Positions 8,460 to 16,587 of a stretch of DNA of 64,000 bases are shown here, in pieces. How positions within the stretch are numbered: the first letter of the stretch is position 1; every line of letters begins with the position of its first letter. The notes below the pieces were generated by a model, which did not search any database, was not told where the DNA came from, and was given only the letters and a program-made list of their open reading frames with translations. A program made the position numbers and the translations under genes. The stretch is taken from contig NZ_CP030038.1 of the NCBI RefSeq assembly GCF_015291725.1, positions 6,499,001-6,563,000 on the forward strand, written 5' to 3'. The stretch is from Bradyrhizobium sp. CCBAU 51765. GTDB taxonomy: Bacteria > Pseudomonadota > Alphaproteobacteria > Rhizobiales > Xanthobacteraceae.

Positions 8460-9380
8460 ATGCCGCAGCCCAAGATCGCCTTTGTTGGATTTGGCGAGGC
8501 CGCGCGATGCTTTGCATCGCATCTGGCGACGCGGACCGGCGCACCGATGCTCGCATTCTGTCAGGGCAAGACCAACGCACCGCCCTACTCCAAGGCCTTT
8601 CGTGCGATGGCTGCCGGTTGCGGCGTCACGCTCGCCGAGCGGCTCGAAGACCTCGCCGACGCGGACGTGATCTTTTCCGCCGTTGTCGTTGCCGTCGCGG
8701 CTGAGACGGGTGAGGCGATTTCCAGGATCATTCGTCCCGGCTCTCTCGTGGTGGACATCAACGCGGCGACCCCGCGCACAAAAAAACATGTCGCCGCAGC
8801 CGTGGAGGCGCGCGGCGGCCTGTTCGCAGATGCGAATCTGATGGGATCGGTCGACCTCTACGGCGCAGCGGTCCCGCTCTACACATCCGGCAGCGGCGCC
8901 GCACGCTTTGCGGAGACTTTCGGGCCACTGGGCTTCCGCATCGAGGTGGCCGGTGCAGACGCCGGAACGGCGGCGGCGGTGAAGATGCTGCGGAGCGTCG
9001 TGACCAAAGGCATGGAAGCGCTGCTGGTCGAGGCGCTGACCGCCGCGACGCTCGCCGGCGTGCGCGACGAAACCATGCGCGGGCTATGCGCCTCGATGGA
9101 TGCCACCACGTTCAGCAAGTTCCTGGACATGTGCGTCCGCTCGGACGTGCTGCATGCCGAACGCCGTGCCGTGGAAATGGACGGCGTGGCAGCGGGCCTG
9201 CGCGAATTGGGCTTTGATCCCGTCATGACGACTGCCACGGCGGCGCGCTTGAAGGTCTCCGCGCGCCTGGGCCTGCGGGAGGAATTCGCGGAACGCTCCA
9301 GCTACTCGGCCGACGAGGTGCTGGACCGATACGCTCATGTCGTGTCCGGAGCCTCGGCCGGGTTCGAAGACAGGCCGTAG
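8460..9380 (+). CDS. NAD(P)-dependent oxidoreductase with DUF1932 C-terminal domain
   Basis: Probable beta-hydroxyacid-dehydrogenase-like enzyme of 306 residues. The N-terminus has a Rossmann fold with the dinucleotide motif IAFVGFGEAA. The linking helix and C-terminal domain (VKMLRSVVTKGMEALLVEALTAA) match DUF1932, which is often found in 6-phosphogluconate-dehydrogenase-like proteins. ATG 8460 starts exactly at the Rossmann strand and follows GAGGGAGA; the longer in-frame reading from 8379 would begin inside a LacI operator. Its control by the divergent LacI regulator suggests a catabolic role on a sugar acid or branched hydroxyacid. The exact substrate is not recognisable. Confidence 0.87.
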   Translation: MPQPKIAFVGFGEAARCFASHLATRTGAPMLAFCQGKTNAPPYSKAFRAMAAGCGVTLAERLEDLADADVIFSAVVVAVAAETGEAISRIIRPGSLVVDINAATPRTKKHVAAAVEARGGLFADANLMGSVDLYGAAVPLYTSGSGAARFAETFGPLGFRIEVAGADAGTAAAVKMLRSVVTKGMEALLVEALTAATLAGVRDETMRGLCASMDATTFSKFLDMCVRSDVLHAERRAVEMDGVAAGLRELGFDPVMTTATAARLKVSARLGLREEFAERSSYSADEVLDRYAHVVSGASAGFEDRP

Positions 9381-9398
9381 ACCGGACGACGACGACGC

Positions 9399-10565
9399 TC
9401 ACTCCGTGAGCTGAAACCGTTCGAAGCGATCGAGCTCTTCCTCGATCACACGCTTGAGCTCCCTGCGCCCCGCGGTCTTCCTGCCCGGCCCGACCCAGGT
9501 CCATTTCTGCATCAAGAGCTTCTTCGCCTGCCGGTCGGTCTTGAGATCGAGCGCGGCGACGATCTCGTCGCCGACCAGCACGGGCAGCGCGAAGTAGCCG
9601 AGCTTGCGCTTGGCCTTCGGCACGTAGGCTTCGAACAGATGGTTGTAGCCGAAGATGAGATTGGTGCGCTTGCGCTGGATGATCAGGGGATCGAACGGAG
9701 AAAGAATGTGGACGAGATCGGGCGGCGGCCCTTCGCCGCCCGCCTCCAGCGCTGCGGGCGAGGCCCAATGCTCCTGCTTGCCGGCGCCCTCGAGCGTAAC
9801 AGGCACGAGCTCGCCGCGGCGGACGCGCGAGGCGATCAGGCGCGCGACCGGCTTCTTGCTCGGCGCGTCGAGATGGCAGATCGAATCGAGACTGACCACG
9901 CCCTGCGAGCGCAGCGCGCGGTCGAGCAGATAGGCCGTGATCTCCCTTGCCGATGCCGGCCTCGGCAGCTTGTCCCAGCCGAAATGACGGTTCATCAGCT
10001 CATAGGTCTTGAGCATGCCCTGGCGCTCGCTGATGGTGACGGCGCCGGTATAGAAGGCGAGTTGCAACGCGCGCTTCGACGGCTTGCGGCTCTGCCAGAG
10101 GTGCTCCTTTTCGACGAGCACGTCGTCCTCGATGTCGCGGATCGTCAGCGGGCCGGCGCGCAGCAGTCGCATCACCTTGCGCGTGTCGGCCGGCTTCACC
10201 GAACCGAACCATCTGTGTCCCTCGCGCCGGTGCTCGCGCATCGCCGGCAGGAAGAAGCGGAAGTCGGCGGCCGGCACGTAGGAGAGCGCGTGCGTCCAAT
10301 ACTCGAACACGCTTTTGTCGACGCTGTGGGCCTGGCGAAGATCGGCGCGGCGGTAGGACGGGATCCTGCTGAACAGGATGTGGTGATGGCAGCGCTCGAT
10401 GACGTTGATGGTGTCGATCTGCACATAGCCGAGATGAGCAGTCGCGTCGGCGACGGCCTGCGCGCCCTCCCCGAACGGCGCGCGCACGTCGAGCCGCTGG
10501 GCGTGCAGCCAGATCTGCCGGGCCTGTTTGGTCGAGAGCGGAAGTGGTTTCGGGGCGCGGGGCAT
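9399..10565 (-). CDS. winged-helix DNA glycosylase-like protein, YcaQ/AlkX family
   Basis: A 388-residue HTH_42-family protein. Characterised members are DNA glycosylases that unhook interstrand crosslinks or remove bulky alkylated bases. The N-terminal part contains YVQIDTINVIERCHHH, in which Gln49-Ile-Asp51 matches the QxD motif that marks the YcaQ branch; the AlkZ branch has QxQ. Winged-helix repeats follow, with HILSPFDPLIIQRKRTNLIF near residue 295, a typical family block. ATG 10565 gives the family-typical N-terminus; the frame stays open upstream through unrelated DNA. It stands alone, convergent with the dehydrogenase. A role in DNA crosslink repair is inferred from family membership. 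Confidence 0.85.
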   Translation of the reverse strand: MPRAPKPLPLSTKQARQIWLHAQRLDVRAPFGEGAQAVADATAHLGYVQIDTINVIERCHHHILFSRIPSYRRADLRQAHSVDKSVFEYWTHALSYVPAADFRFFLPAMREHRREGHRWFGSVKPADTRKVMRLLRAGPLTIRDIEDDVLVEKEHLWQSRKPSKRALQLAFYTGAVTISERQGMLKTYELMNRHFGWDKLPRPASAREITAYLLDRALRSQGVVSLDSICHLDAPSKKPVARLIASRVRRGELVPVTLEGAGKQEHWASPAALEAGGEGPPPDLVHILSPFDPLIIQRKRTNLIFGYNHLFEAYVPKAKRKLGYFALPVLVGDEIVAALDLKTDRQAKKLLMQKWTWVGPGRKTAGRRELKRVIEEELDRFERFQLTE

Positions 10566-10615
10566 TGCGGAACGCAATGTAGCCGGATTCGCCGGGAGGC
10601 AAAGAAGCAGGGACA

Positions 10616-10650
10616 CGAAAAAGCCGCGCTGCCATCTGCTGCCAGCGCGG
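10616..10650 (-). terminator. Rho-independent terminator of the small secreted-protein gene
   Basis: On the minus strand the 8-bp stem CCGCGCTG / CAGCGCGG has an 11-nt loop and is followed by CTTTTTCG. It starts 26 bp after the stop of the gene at 10676-10921, as expected for an intrinsic terminator. Confidence 0.8.
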
Positions 10651-10675
10651 CCATCGCGTCCGGGATCGCGGGAGC

Positions 10676-10921
10676 CTACTTCATCGCCATCGCCTTCTCG
10701 GCGCTCATATAATGCTTGCAGGCGCCGCGCATGTTGCCTTTGCTCATGTCGGAATTGGCCGCGGCCATCGACTTCCTCGCTGCGACCTTGCCCGGTGTGT
10801 CTTCGCCGCCCATCCCGGCAACGAGCTTGGCCATATTTGCACTGGTGCACGCCATCTTGGCGGCGGATGCGGGGGACAGCGCAAGCGCCACGAATGCCGT
10901 CGCGAGCAACAGGGTCTTCAT
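10676..10921 (-). CDS. small secreted protein of unknown function
   Basis: An 81-residue protein with a clear signal peptide, probably cleaved after SPASAA (near residue 21). The mature part of about 60 residues is rich in Ala, Met and Lys and has two cysteines (MACTSANMAK and GACKHYMSAE), which could form a disulfide in the periplasm. The start has AGGAGAAG at good spacing, and an intrinsic terminator follows, so the gene is real despite its size. No family was recognised with confidence. It resembles, but does not clearly match, short PsiF-like secreted proteins. Confidence 0.75.
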   Translation of the reverse strand: MKTLLLATAFVALALSPASAAKMACTSANMAKLVAGMGGEDTPGKVAARKSMAAANSDMSKGNMRGACKHYMSAEKAMAMK

Positions 10922-11228
10922 CAATCTTCTCCTCCAGAAAGGGCAGCCGGCCTGATGCCGGCCACCACAACTGCCATTCTTCGACGGCAAGTTTTTCAGG
11001 GAGAAGACATTTCGTTGCTGCACAGCCGAATCAGCCCGCTCTCGACGTGCGGCTTTTGGGCGCTCCCCGACGCTCCCGGTCGCAACATTCTGGATGAATT
11101 CCTGTTCGCGGGCGGGGCGCGCGGGGCGACGCCCTTTCGACGATCGGGAACGGGCTTTCCGGGGTTCCCAGTTCCGCCTCAAGCCGCAGACGATCAAACC
11201 GGATCAGCGTCTCCGCGGCCAATTTCGA

Positions 11229-11246
11229 ATGTGAGGAAGATCACAT
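11229..11246. promoter_or_regulatory. CRP/FNR-type binding site upstream of the OmpA-like gene
   Basis: ATGTGA-N6-TCACAT is a perfect palindrome matching the classic CRP consensus half-sites TGTGA and TCACA. It lies 71 bp before the OmpA-like start codon. Nothing else in the 395-bp gap 10922-11316 looks like a gene. The match is seen directly; which CRP/FNR-family protein binds is unknown. Confidence 0.62.
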
Positions 11247-11316
11247 CGAGGCTTTTGAACCTCCCCTAGGCTCGCAGCATCAAATCGCCATCAGGCGTAG
11301 CAGCGAGGATTCGACA

Positions 11317-11958
11317 ATGATCCGTTTTGATAAGTCTTTTGCATTGAAGGCGATTACTCTTTCCGCAGCCCTGTCGATGACGGCAGGGCTGGCCCTGGCC
11401 GGCGACAACAATATCTCCACCGACAAGATCCTGGACGCATTGAAGCCCAAGCCGGCAACCCGCGGCCTGTCCGTCGGTCCGCAGGCCGACACGACCGCGC
11501 AAACCAAGGAAGCGACCTTCCTGAACACGGTGCGCAACCGCTCGACCCGGTCGCTCTCGACGGGCGAGCGCGAGCAGATCGCCGAATTGGCTGCGACCAA
11601 GCCGAAGATCGATCTGGAGATCCAGTTCGATTACAACTCGGCGGACATCGCCAAGACGTCGGTGGCATCGGTGCAGGCGCTCGGCAAGGCGCTGTCCGAT
11701 CCGGCGCTGAAGGGCTCGACCTTCGTGGTCGCCGGCCACACCGACGCGACCGGCGGCGAAGAGTACAATCAAGGGCTCTCCGAACGGCGGGCCGACACCA
11801 TCAAGAAATACCTGGTGCAGAACTACGGCCTCAACGGCACCGATCTCGTCACCGTCGGCTACGGCGAGACCAAGCTGAAGGATGCCGCCAACGGCACCGA
11901 CGCGATCAACCGCCGCGTCCAGGTCGTGAACATGGACACCAAGACCGCGGCGAAGTAA
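11317..11958 (+). CDS. OmpA-family outer-membrane / peptidoglycan-associated protein
   Basis: A 213-residue exported protein. The signal peptide ends near GLALAGDN (about residue 29). A variable region follows, then a C-terminal OmpA domain that binds peptidoglycan. Its landmarks are IQFDYNSADIA, VVAGHTDATGGEEYNQGLSE and RRADTIKKYL, the last with the conserved NxxLSxxRA-like pattern. No transmembrane barrel precedes the domain, so it resembles lipid-free Pal/OmpA-like proteins rather than full OmpA. The start has GAGGA before it. It is monocistronic, with a CRP-like site upstream and a strong hairpin downstream. Confidence 0.9.
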   Translation: MIRFDKSFALKAITLSAALSMTAGLALAGDNNISTDKILDALKPKPATRGLSVGPQADTTAQTKEATFLNTVRNRSTRSLSTGEREQIAELAATKPKIDLEIQFDYNSADIAKTSVASVQALGKALSDPALKGSTFVVAGHTDATGGEEYNQGLSERRADTIKKYLVQNYGLNGTDLVTVGYGETKLKDAANGTDAINRRVQVVNMDTKTAAK

Positions 11959-11983
11959 CACGCGATCGTCGCGCAAGAGACAC

Positions 11984-12010
11984 GCCGCCTGCCGCTACCC
12001 GGCAGGCGGC
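11984..12010. terminator. hairpin between convergent genes, probable bidirectional terminator
   Basis: A perfect 10-bp stem, GCCGCCTGCC / GGCAGGCGGC, with a 7-nt loop. It lies 26 bp after the OmpA-like stop and 5 bp after the stop of the opposite-strand gene. The U-tract is poor (GTTGTC), so Rho may be needed. Confidence 0.6.
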
Positions 12011-12014
12011 GTTG

Positions 12015-13373
12015 TCATATCCAGCTTTGAAACAGCATCAGGCGGCCGAAGGTTCGCATGGACGTGCCGATGAAGGCTGCGGAGATCGGCAACATGACCG
12101 CAAAGCCGATCGCAGCGACGCCGACATAGGCCCACAGCAGCCAACGCGGCAGCCCCTCCCGGCGCAGCACATAGACCAGCGCCAGCGACGCCGCGGTCGC
12201 GGCCGGCAGGTAGTAGTAGATGAAGCCCAGGGTACGCGGCAGCAACGCCCAGGCGAGCCAAGGACCGAAATAGAATGCCGCGATCAGGAATGCATCCCAC
12301 CGCCGGACGACGATGAAATCGCGCAGCACCACAACGAGCGCGAGCAGAGCCGGCCAGAGCACCAGCGGATTGCCGAGAAAGACGATCGCAGCGACGTGGT
12401 CATCTCCCGTCTTGTCGAACAGGAACCACACCGGGCGCGCGAGCAACGGCCAGGACGGCCATGCGCTCATATAGGTGTGGCCGGCGATGGCCGTCGTGGT
12501 GTTGTCGGCGAAGATCCGCCGCTGCGCCTCGATCAGATCCGGCAGCGACACGCCATGGAGCGGCACGAAAGCAGCAAGGTAGGTCACCATCGGCAAAACC
12601 ACGAAGCAGAGCGCGACGTGATGCGGCCTCAAGCCGGGCCACAGCTCCGGCCGATACCAGTCCTCCGGCTTGGCGTCGGCGAACAGCGTACGCCAGCCCT
12701 GCATCAGGCGGATCACCGCAACGATGACGATGCAGACGCCAAGTGGAAACAGGCCGCTCCATTTGCAGGCCGCAGCACAGCCGAACAAGCTGCCCGCGAG
12801 CGCGAACATTGCCTGCGGCCGCTCTCTGCGAAAACCATGCATGAAGGCGGCGGTCGCAAGCAGGCCGAAGCCGAGCGCAAAGATGTCGAGCATCGCGATG
12901 CGCGCCTGCACGTACAGCATCTGGTTGAACGCCGCAATCAGCGCCGCGGCGATCGCGGGCCCTTGCGCGGAAAACAGCGCGAGCCCGCACAGATAGATTG
13001 CGACGATCGCCAGCGCGCCGAACAACGTCGCGGGGTAACGCCAGCCAAGCGCGTTGTCGCCGAAGGTCGCGATCGACGCCGCGATCAGCTCCTTGGCCAG
13101 CGGCGGATGCATCGGATTGAGCATCGGCTGCGACATCACGGGCGCCAGCATCTGCCGCGCCGCCGGCACGTAATGCACCTCGTCGAAGACGAATTTATCC
13201 GGCGTAGTGAGACCGATCAGCAGCGCCAGATGGGCAACCAGGAAAATCGCGACAGCAAGCACTGCGCTCCGCGACAGCTTTGGAACTGCGAACGCCTCGA
13301 GGGGCTGCTGTTGAGATATCTTGCGTGGCAAATTTGCGTCACCGCGGACAAAAACAAGGATCGTCGTTTTCAT
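12015..13373 (-). CDS. PMT-family (GT39-like) membrane glycosyltransferase
   Basis: A 452-residue polytopic protein resembling bacterial protein O-mannosyltransferases. These transfer a sugar from a polyprenyl-phosphate donor to proteins or lipids on the outer face of the inner membrane. The first loop has the acidic motif DKFVFDEVHYVPAARQ (the DE pair is typical of GT-C catalytic sites), then NPMHPPLAKELIA, a hallmark of the PMT_2 group. Roughly ten membrane helices follow. A conserved aromatic stretch near the end reads RTLGFIYYYLPA. An in-frame ATG 9 bp upstream (13382) is an alternative start, and neither has a strong ribosome-binding site. It is divergent from the FecR gene. The sugar and acceptor are unknown. 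Confidence 0.83.
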   Translation of the reverse strand: MKTTILVFVRGDANLPRKISQQQPLEAFAVPKLSRSAVLAVAIFLVAHLALLIGLTTPDKFVFDEVHYVPAARQMLAPVMSQPMLNPMHPPLAKELIAASIATFGDNALGWRYPATLFGALAIVAIYLCGLALFSAQGPAIAAALIAAFNQMLYVQARIAMLDIFALGFGLLATAAFMHGFRRERPQAMFALAGSLFGCAAACKWSGLFPLGVCIVIVAVIRLMQGWRTLFADAKPEDWYRPELWPGLRPHHVALCFVVLPMVTYLAAFVPLHGVSLPDLIEAQRRIFADNTTTAIAGHTYMSAWPSWPLLARPVWFLFDKTGDDHVAAIVFLGNPLVLWPALLALVVVLRDFIVVRRWDAFLIAAFYFGPWLAWALLPRTLGFIYYYLPAATAASLALVYVLRREGLPRWLLWAYVGVAAIGFAVMLPISAAFIGTSMRTFGRLMLFQSWI

Positions 13374-13496
13374 TGAACGCATTCTGCCGCAACTGTCACT
13401 AAGCATAGCGCACGTCCCGCGCCGCTTGTGATAATTACGCCACATCGCAAGCGAGCGCGATCCGGTACGATCAGGGACACATCGATCGGTTGCGAA

Positions 13497-14198
13497 ATGA
13501 ATTTGCGTTTTTGGCTTTTCTCCATCCTCTCGTCGGCCGCATTGTGCGCCGGCTCTAGCGCGCAGGCGCAGACTCGCGTCGGCGAAGCCGTCGTGATCCA
13601 GAACGAGGTGGTGCGCGTGGCCGCGACCACGACGCCGATCAATGTCGGCGACAGCATGCTGCGCGACGAGACCGTGCGGACCGGCACCGACAGCGCCGCG
13701 CGTTTCGTGATGGCGGACAGCACCAATCTGTCGCTCGGCCCGAGCGCCACGCTGAAGCTCGACCGCACCGTCTTCAACGACGAGCGCAGTTATCGCGACG
13801 TCGCGATCCGCATGACCACCGGCGCCTTCCGCTTCGTCACCGGGCGTTCCGACAAGGCTGCTTACAAGATCACGACGCCGCTTGCGACCATCGGTGTGCG
13901 CGGCACCACGCTCGACATTCTCTCGCAACGCGGGCGCTCCGTGGTCGTGCTTCAGGACGGCGCGGCCAGCGTCTGCACCAAGAGCTCCCAGTGCGTGCAG
14001 CTCACCCAGCCAGGCGACACCGCGATCATCACCTCGACCGGCGGCAGGGTGAGCATCACCAAGTCCAATACGCCGCCCTGGACGTTTGCCGCCAATTGCG
14101 CCGCGAGTGCCGGACTGTGCGCGGTCAATCAGTACGCCGGCGCCTCGCCGACCATCATGCCCGCCGTCCAGGACGACGGCATGCTGTGCGGGCGCTGA
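13497..14198 (+). CDS. secreted FecR-domain protein
   Basis: A 233-residue protein with a signal peptide (cleavage near AGSSAQAQ, residue 25) followed by a FecR-type beta-domain. Landmarks are VGEAVVIQNEVVRV, GDSMLRDETVRTGTDSAARFVMADSTNLSLGP and the repeated-strand core TTPLATIGVRGTTLDIL. Classical FecR is an anti-sigma factor with a membrane helix. Here no such helix and no sigma-factor gene are visible, so this is a stand-alone periplasmic or surface FecR domain. It is followed after only 2 bp by the outer-membrane barrel gene, which suggests the two work together. The C-terminus has four cysteines. Function is inferred only. Confidence 0.83.
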   Translation: MNLRFWLFSILSSAALCAGSSAQAQTRVGEAVVIQNEVVRVAATTTPINVGDSMLRDETVRTGTDSAARFVMADSTNLSLGPSATLKLDRTVFNDERSYRDVAIRMTTGAFRFVTGRSDKAAYKITTPLATIGVRGTTLDILSQRGRSVVVLQDGAASVCTKSSQCVQLTQPGDTAIITSTGGRVSITKSNTPPWTFAANCAASAGLCAVNQYAGASPTIMPAVQDDGMLCGR

Positions 14199-14200
14199 CG

Positions 14201-15352
14201 ATGACGAAATACCGCTTCCGGCGCCTCATCCTCATCGGCGTGCTGACCGCATCGGCCGCGTTTGCGCTTGTCGCCTCGGGGGCCCGCCCGGCGGCTGCGC
14301 AGGCGTCGGAGTGCGGGTCCGAGTGCAGCGAGCCGACGCCTTATCCATCGCCGACCTACTCGCCCTCGCCAACGCCCTCCCCGAGTCCTGCGCCCTCACC
14401 ATCGCCGAGCCCGTATCTTTCCCCCAGCCCATATCCGTCGCCGAGCCCGACACCGATCGGCGCAGCTTCCAGCGGCAATTCGATCGGCGGCCTCGCCAAC
14501 CAGCGCTTCAACCAGATGATCACCAACCGGGTGCTCGGCACGGTGCTGCTCGGCGTCAACGAGCAGATCAATTGCGGCGACTGCATCAGCGCATTCGGCT
14601 CGGCCGGCTCGTTCTCCGCCGGCATCCACGGCCGCAAGGCGCTGACCAACAATCTGTCGCTGCTCGCCGGCATCGCCTACACGCATTACGACGAGGGCGG
14701 CTACAAGATCACGAGCGCACCGATCGGCGCTTTCGCGTTGCGCTATGACTTTACCGATTGGGGCTCGTCGCGGCCGTTCTTCGACGTCGGCACGATCCTG
14801 ACGCCATGGGAGAAGGCGCGCTACACGCGCAGCTACGACACCAGTCTCGGCCCGGTGAGCGTGACCAGCTCGACCAACGCCTCGAACTACGCCGTCTACG
14901 GTCGCGCCGGCTGGATAAATCGCCTCTCGCCACGCGACGAGGTCGCGGCCTCGATCGAGGTCTGGCAGCTCTGGCAGCGCGTCTCCGGCTATAGCGACAG
15001 TACGGTGACGTTCAATCCATTCGACGCCAGCATCGCTGATGGCACCGACCGCACCAGCCTCGTCAAGATCGGCGGCCAGTGGACGCATCTCTTCGGCAGC
15101 AACATCGAGACAAATATCAATGGCGGCTGGGTGCAGTCGTTTGCAAGCCACAGCGGCATCGTGGCCACCGTGACCGGCAACGGCGTGGTGGTGCCGACCA
15201 TGGGCAACCAGGGCTGGTTCGAATATGGCGGCCGCCTCGGCTTCCGCGTGCAAAAGGGCTGGATCGTGGATCTCTTCGCCAACGGCACGTTGGGCCCGCA
15301 GCCGGTCGGGAACACGATCCACGGCGGCGTGGGACTAAGGATCAATTATTAG
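14201..15352 (+). CDS. outer-membrane beta-barrel protein with Pro/Ser repeat linker
   Basis: A 383-residue protein. It has a signal peptide (to about residue 34, RPAAAQ) and a low-complexity stretch of Pro-Ser repeats from about residue 46 to 85. A C-terminal part of about 280 residues follows, with alternating polar and hydrophobic strands and an aromatic/Tyr-rich pattern typical of an outer-membrane barrel; it ends GGVGLRINY, a barrel-type C-terminus. The Pro/Ser stretch may be a rigid spacer across the cell wall or envelope. The gene is translationally close to the FecR-domain gene (2-bp gap). The barrel half resembles autotransporter or opacity-type porin barrels. Whether it exports the FecR protein is speculation. 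Confidence 0.75.
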   Translation: MTKYRFRRLILIGVLTASAAFALVASGARPAAAQASECGSECSEPTPYPSPTYSPSPTPSPSPAPSPSPSPYLSPSPYPSPSPTPIGAASSGNSIGGLANQRFNQMITNRVLGTVLLGVNEQINCGDCISAFGSAGSFSAGIHGRKALTNNLSLLAGIAYTHYDEGGYKITSAPIGAFALRYDFTDWGSSRPFFDVGTILTPWEKARYTRSYDTSLGPVSVTSSTNASNYAVYGRAGWINRLSPRDEVAASIEVWQLWQRVSGYSDSTVTFNPFDASIADGTDRTSLVKIGGQWTHLFGSNIETNINGGWVQSFASHSGIVATVTGNGVVVPTMGNQGWFEYGGRLGFRVQKGWIVDLFANGTLGPQPVGNTIHGGVGLRINY

Positions 15353-15379
15353 GACGGAGATCTCGCCCCAGATTCCGCT

Positions 15380-15480
15380 GTCATGTCCCGCGAAAGCGGG
15401 ACATCCAGCACGCCGCGACCCATCCGTTCAATCACTTCCGTCTCGGAGTACTGGATCGCCCGGTCAAGCCGGGCGATGAC
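15380..15480. repeat. intergenic repeat with two perfect hairpins
   Basis: ATGTCCCGC-GAAA-GCGGGACAT at 15383-15404 is a 9-bp stem with a GAAA tetraloop. ATCGCCCGG / CCGGGCGAT at 15455-15477 is a second perfect hairpin. The ends GTCATG and GATGAC resemble the other dispersed intergenic elements in this window. It may also end the barrel transcript. Confidence 0.65.
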
Positions 15481-15507
15481 ACCGATCGTATGACGAAAGC
15501 ATCCGCC

Positions 15508-15996
15508 TCACGCCGCCGACTTGCCCTCGAAGGCCTGGCGCAGGACGGCCACGTCGAGCTTGACCATCTTCATCATGGCCTGCACCGCGCGCGCGGCCGC
15601 TGCCTTGTCCGGGCTCGACAGGAACTCGAACATCACACTCGGCACCACCTGCCAGGCCACGCCCCATCGATCCCGGAGCCAGCCGCACTGCTCTTCCTTG
15701 CCGCCATGGGCGAGGAACGCGTTCCAGACGCTGTCGACCTGGGCCTGGTCGTCGCAATGGATCATCAGCGAGATCGCGTGCGTGTACTCCATCTTCATGC
15801 CGCCATTGAGCGCGACCAGCGGCTGTCCGGCCACCGTGAACTCGACGACGAGCACGGAGCCCTCCTTGCCGGAGGGGCCGTCCGAAACGTTGCGCTGGAC
15901 GTGCGTGATCTCCGAGTTCGGAACGAGTGAGACGTAGAATTTTGCAGCGTCCTCGGCATCGCCGTTGAACCACATGCAGGGCACGAGCTTGGACAT
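15508..15996 (-). CDS. VOC-family protein, PhnB / 3-demethylubiquinone methyltransferase-like fold
   Basis: A 162-residue member of the vicinal-oxygen-chelate superfamily. It starts MSKLVPCMWFNGDAEDAAKF, the usual opening of the PhnB-like group, and contains NGGMKMEYTHAISLMIHCDD and GWLRDRWGVAWQVVPSVMFE. The annotation '3-demethylubiquinone methyltransferase' often given to such proteins is based on fold only. It is followed by a second VOC gene upstream in the same direction (gap 31 bp), so the pair may be co-transcribed. The biochemical role is unknown. Confidence 0.85.
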   Translation of the reverse strand: MSKLVPCMWFNGDAEDAAKFYVSLVPNSEITHVQRNVSDGPSGKEGSVLVVEFTVAGQPLVALNGGMKMEYTHAISLMIHCDDQAQVDSVWNAFLAHGGKEEQCGWLRDRWGVAWQVVPSVMFEFLSSPDKAAAARAVQAMMKMVKLDVAVLRQAFEGKSAA

Positions 15997-16027
15997 CGTG
16001 AATGCTCCTCTTCAGATCTTGCTCGGA

Positions 16028-16456
16028 TCAGGCGTTCGCCATCTCGGGCTGCAGAGGGGCTGCCGCGAGATCCATCCAGTTCACACCCCACATATGGCCG
16101 TCGGGATCCTCGAAGCTGCGGCCGTACATGAAGCTGTATTCGTCCTTCGGGCTGGGATCGGCCACCCCGCCTGCCGCCGCGGCCTTGCCGACGATATCGT
16201 CGACGTCGCTGCGACTGTCCGCGGACAGGCAGAGCAGCACCTGGTTCGAGGTCCTGGCATCCACGATCGGCTTCGGCGTGAACTGGCGGAATTTGTCGTG
16301 GGTCAGCAGCATGGCGAAAATGGTCTCGGAAAAGACCATGCAGCTCGCGGTCTCGTCGCTGAATTGCGGATTCTTGACCGCACCGACCGCCTCATAAAAG
16401 GCGGTCGCGCGCTTGAGGTCGGTCACCGGCAGGTTGACGAAGATCATCTTGGGCAT
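16028..16456 (-). CDS. VOC-family (glyoxalase/bleomycin resistance-like) protein
   Basis: A 142-residue single-domain VOC protein. It starts MPKMIFVNLPVTDLKRATAFYEAVG, the beta-alpha-beta opening of glyoxalase-like proteins, and has DPDGHMWGVNWMDL near the end, which usually supplies a metal ligand. ATG 16456 is preferred over an upstream in-frame extension because it begins exactly at the domain and follows a purine-rich GAGGAGC sequence. It is probably co-transcribed with the VOC gene downstream. Substrate unknown. Confidence 0.85.
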   Translation of the reverse strand: MPKMIFVNLPVTDLKRATAFYEAVGAVKNPQFSDETASCMVFSETIFAMLLTHDKFRQFTPKPIVDARTSNQVLLCLSADSRSDVDDIVGKAAAAGGVADPSPKDEYSFMYGRSFEDPDGHMWGVNWMDLAAAPLQPEMANA

Positions 16457-16587
16457 CGGAAGCTCCTCGGGTGGGGTTCTGCCCAAGGACGGACGGCCAG
16501 GCCGCCATCCGACACCGCTTCCGACTAATTTTTCGGACCCCGATCAGCGGGGGTCCTGCCGCACCGAACCCCGCGCGCCGAGCAGCC

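Noticed and set aside
10676..10921. Assignment as PsiF
   Set aside because: Length and signal peptide fit, but the characteristic PsiF repeat with its cysteine spacing is not clear.
12012..13376. Long plus-strand open frame opposite the PMT-type gene
   Set aside because: Product is Arg/His/Gln-rich without membrane helices or motifs, while the minus strand encodes a clear polytopic enzyme.
16535..16556. Hairpin GGACCCC / GGGGTCC as terminator of the cupin gene
   Set aside because: In the direction of that gene the stem is followed by A residues, not U, so it does not fit an intrinsic terminator.
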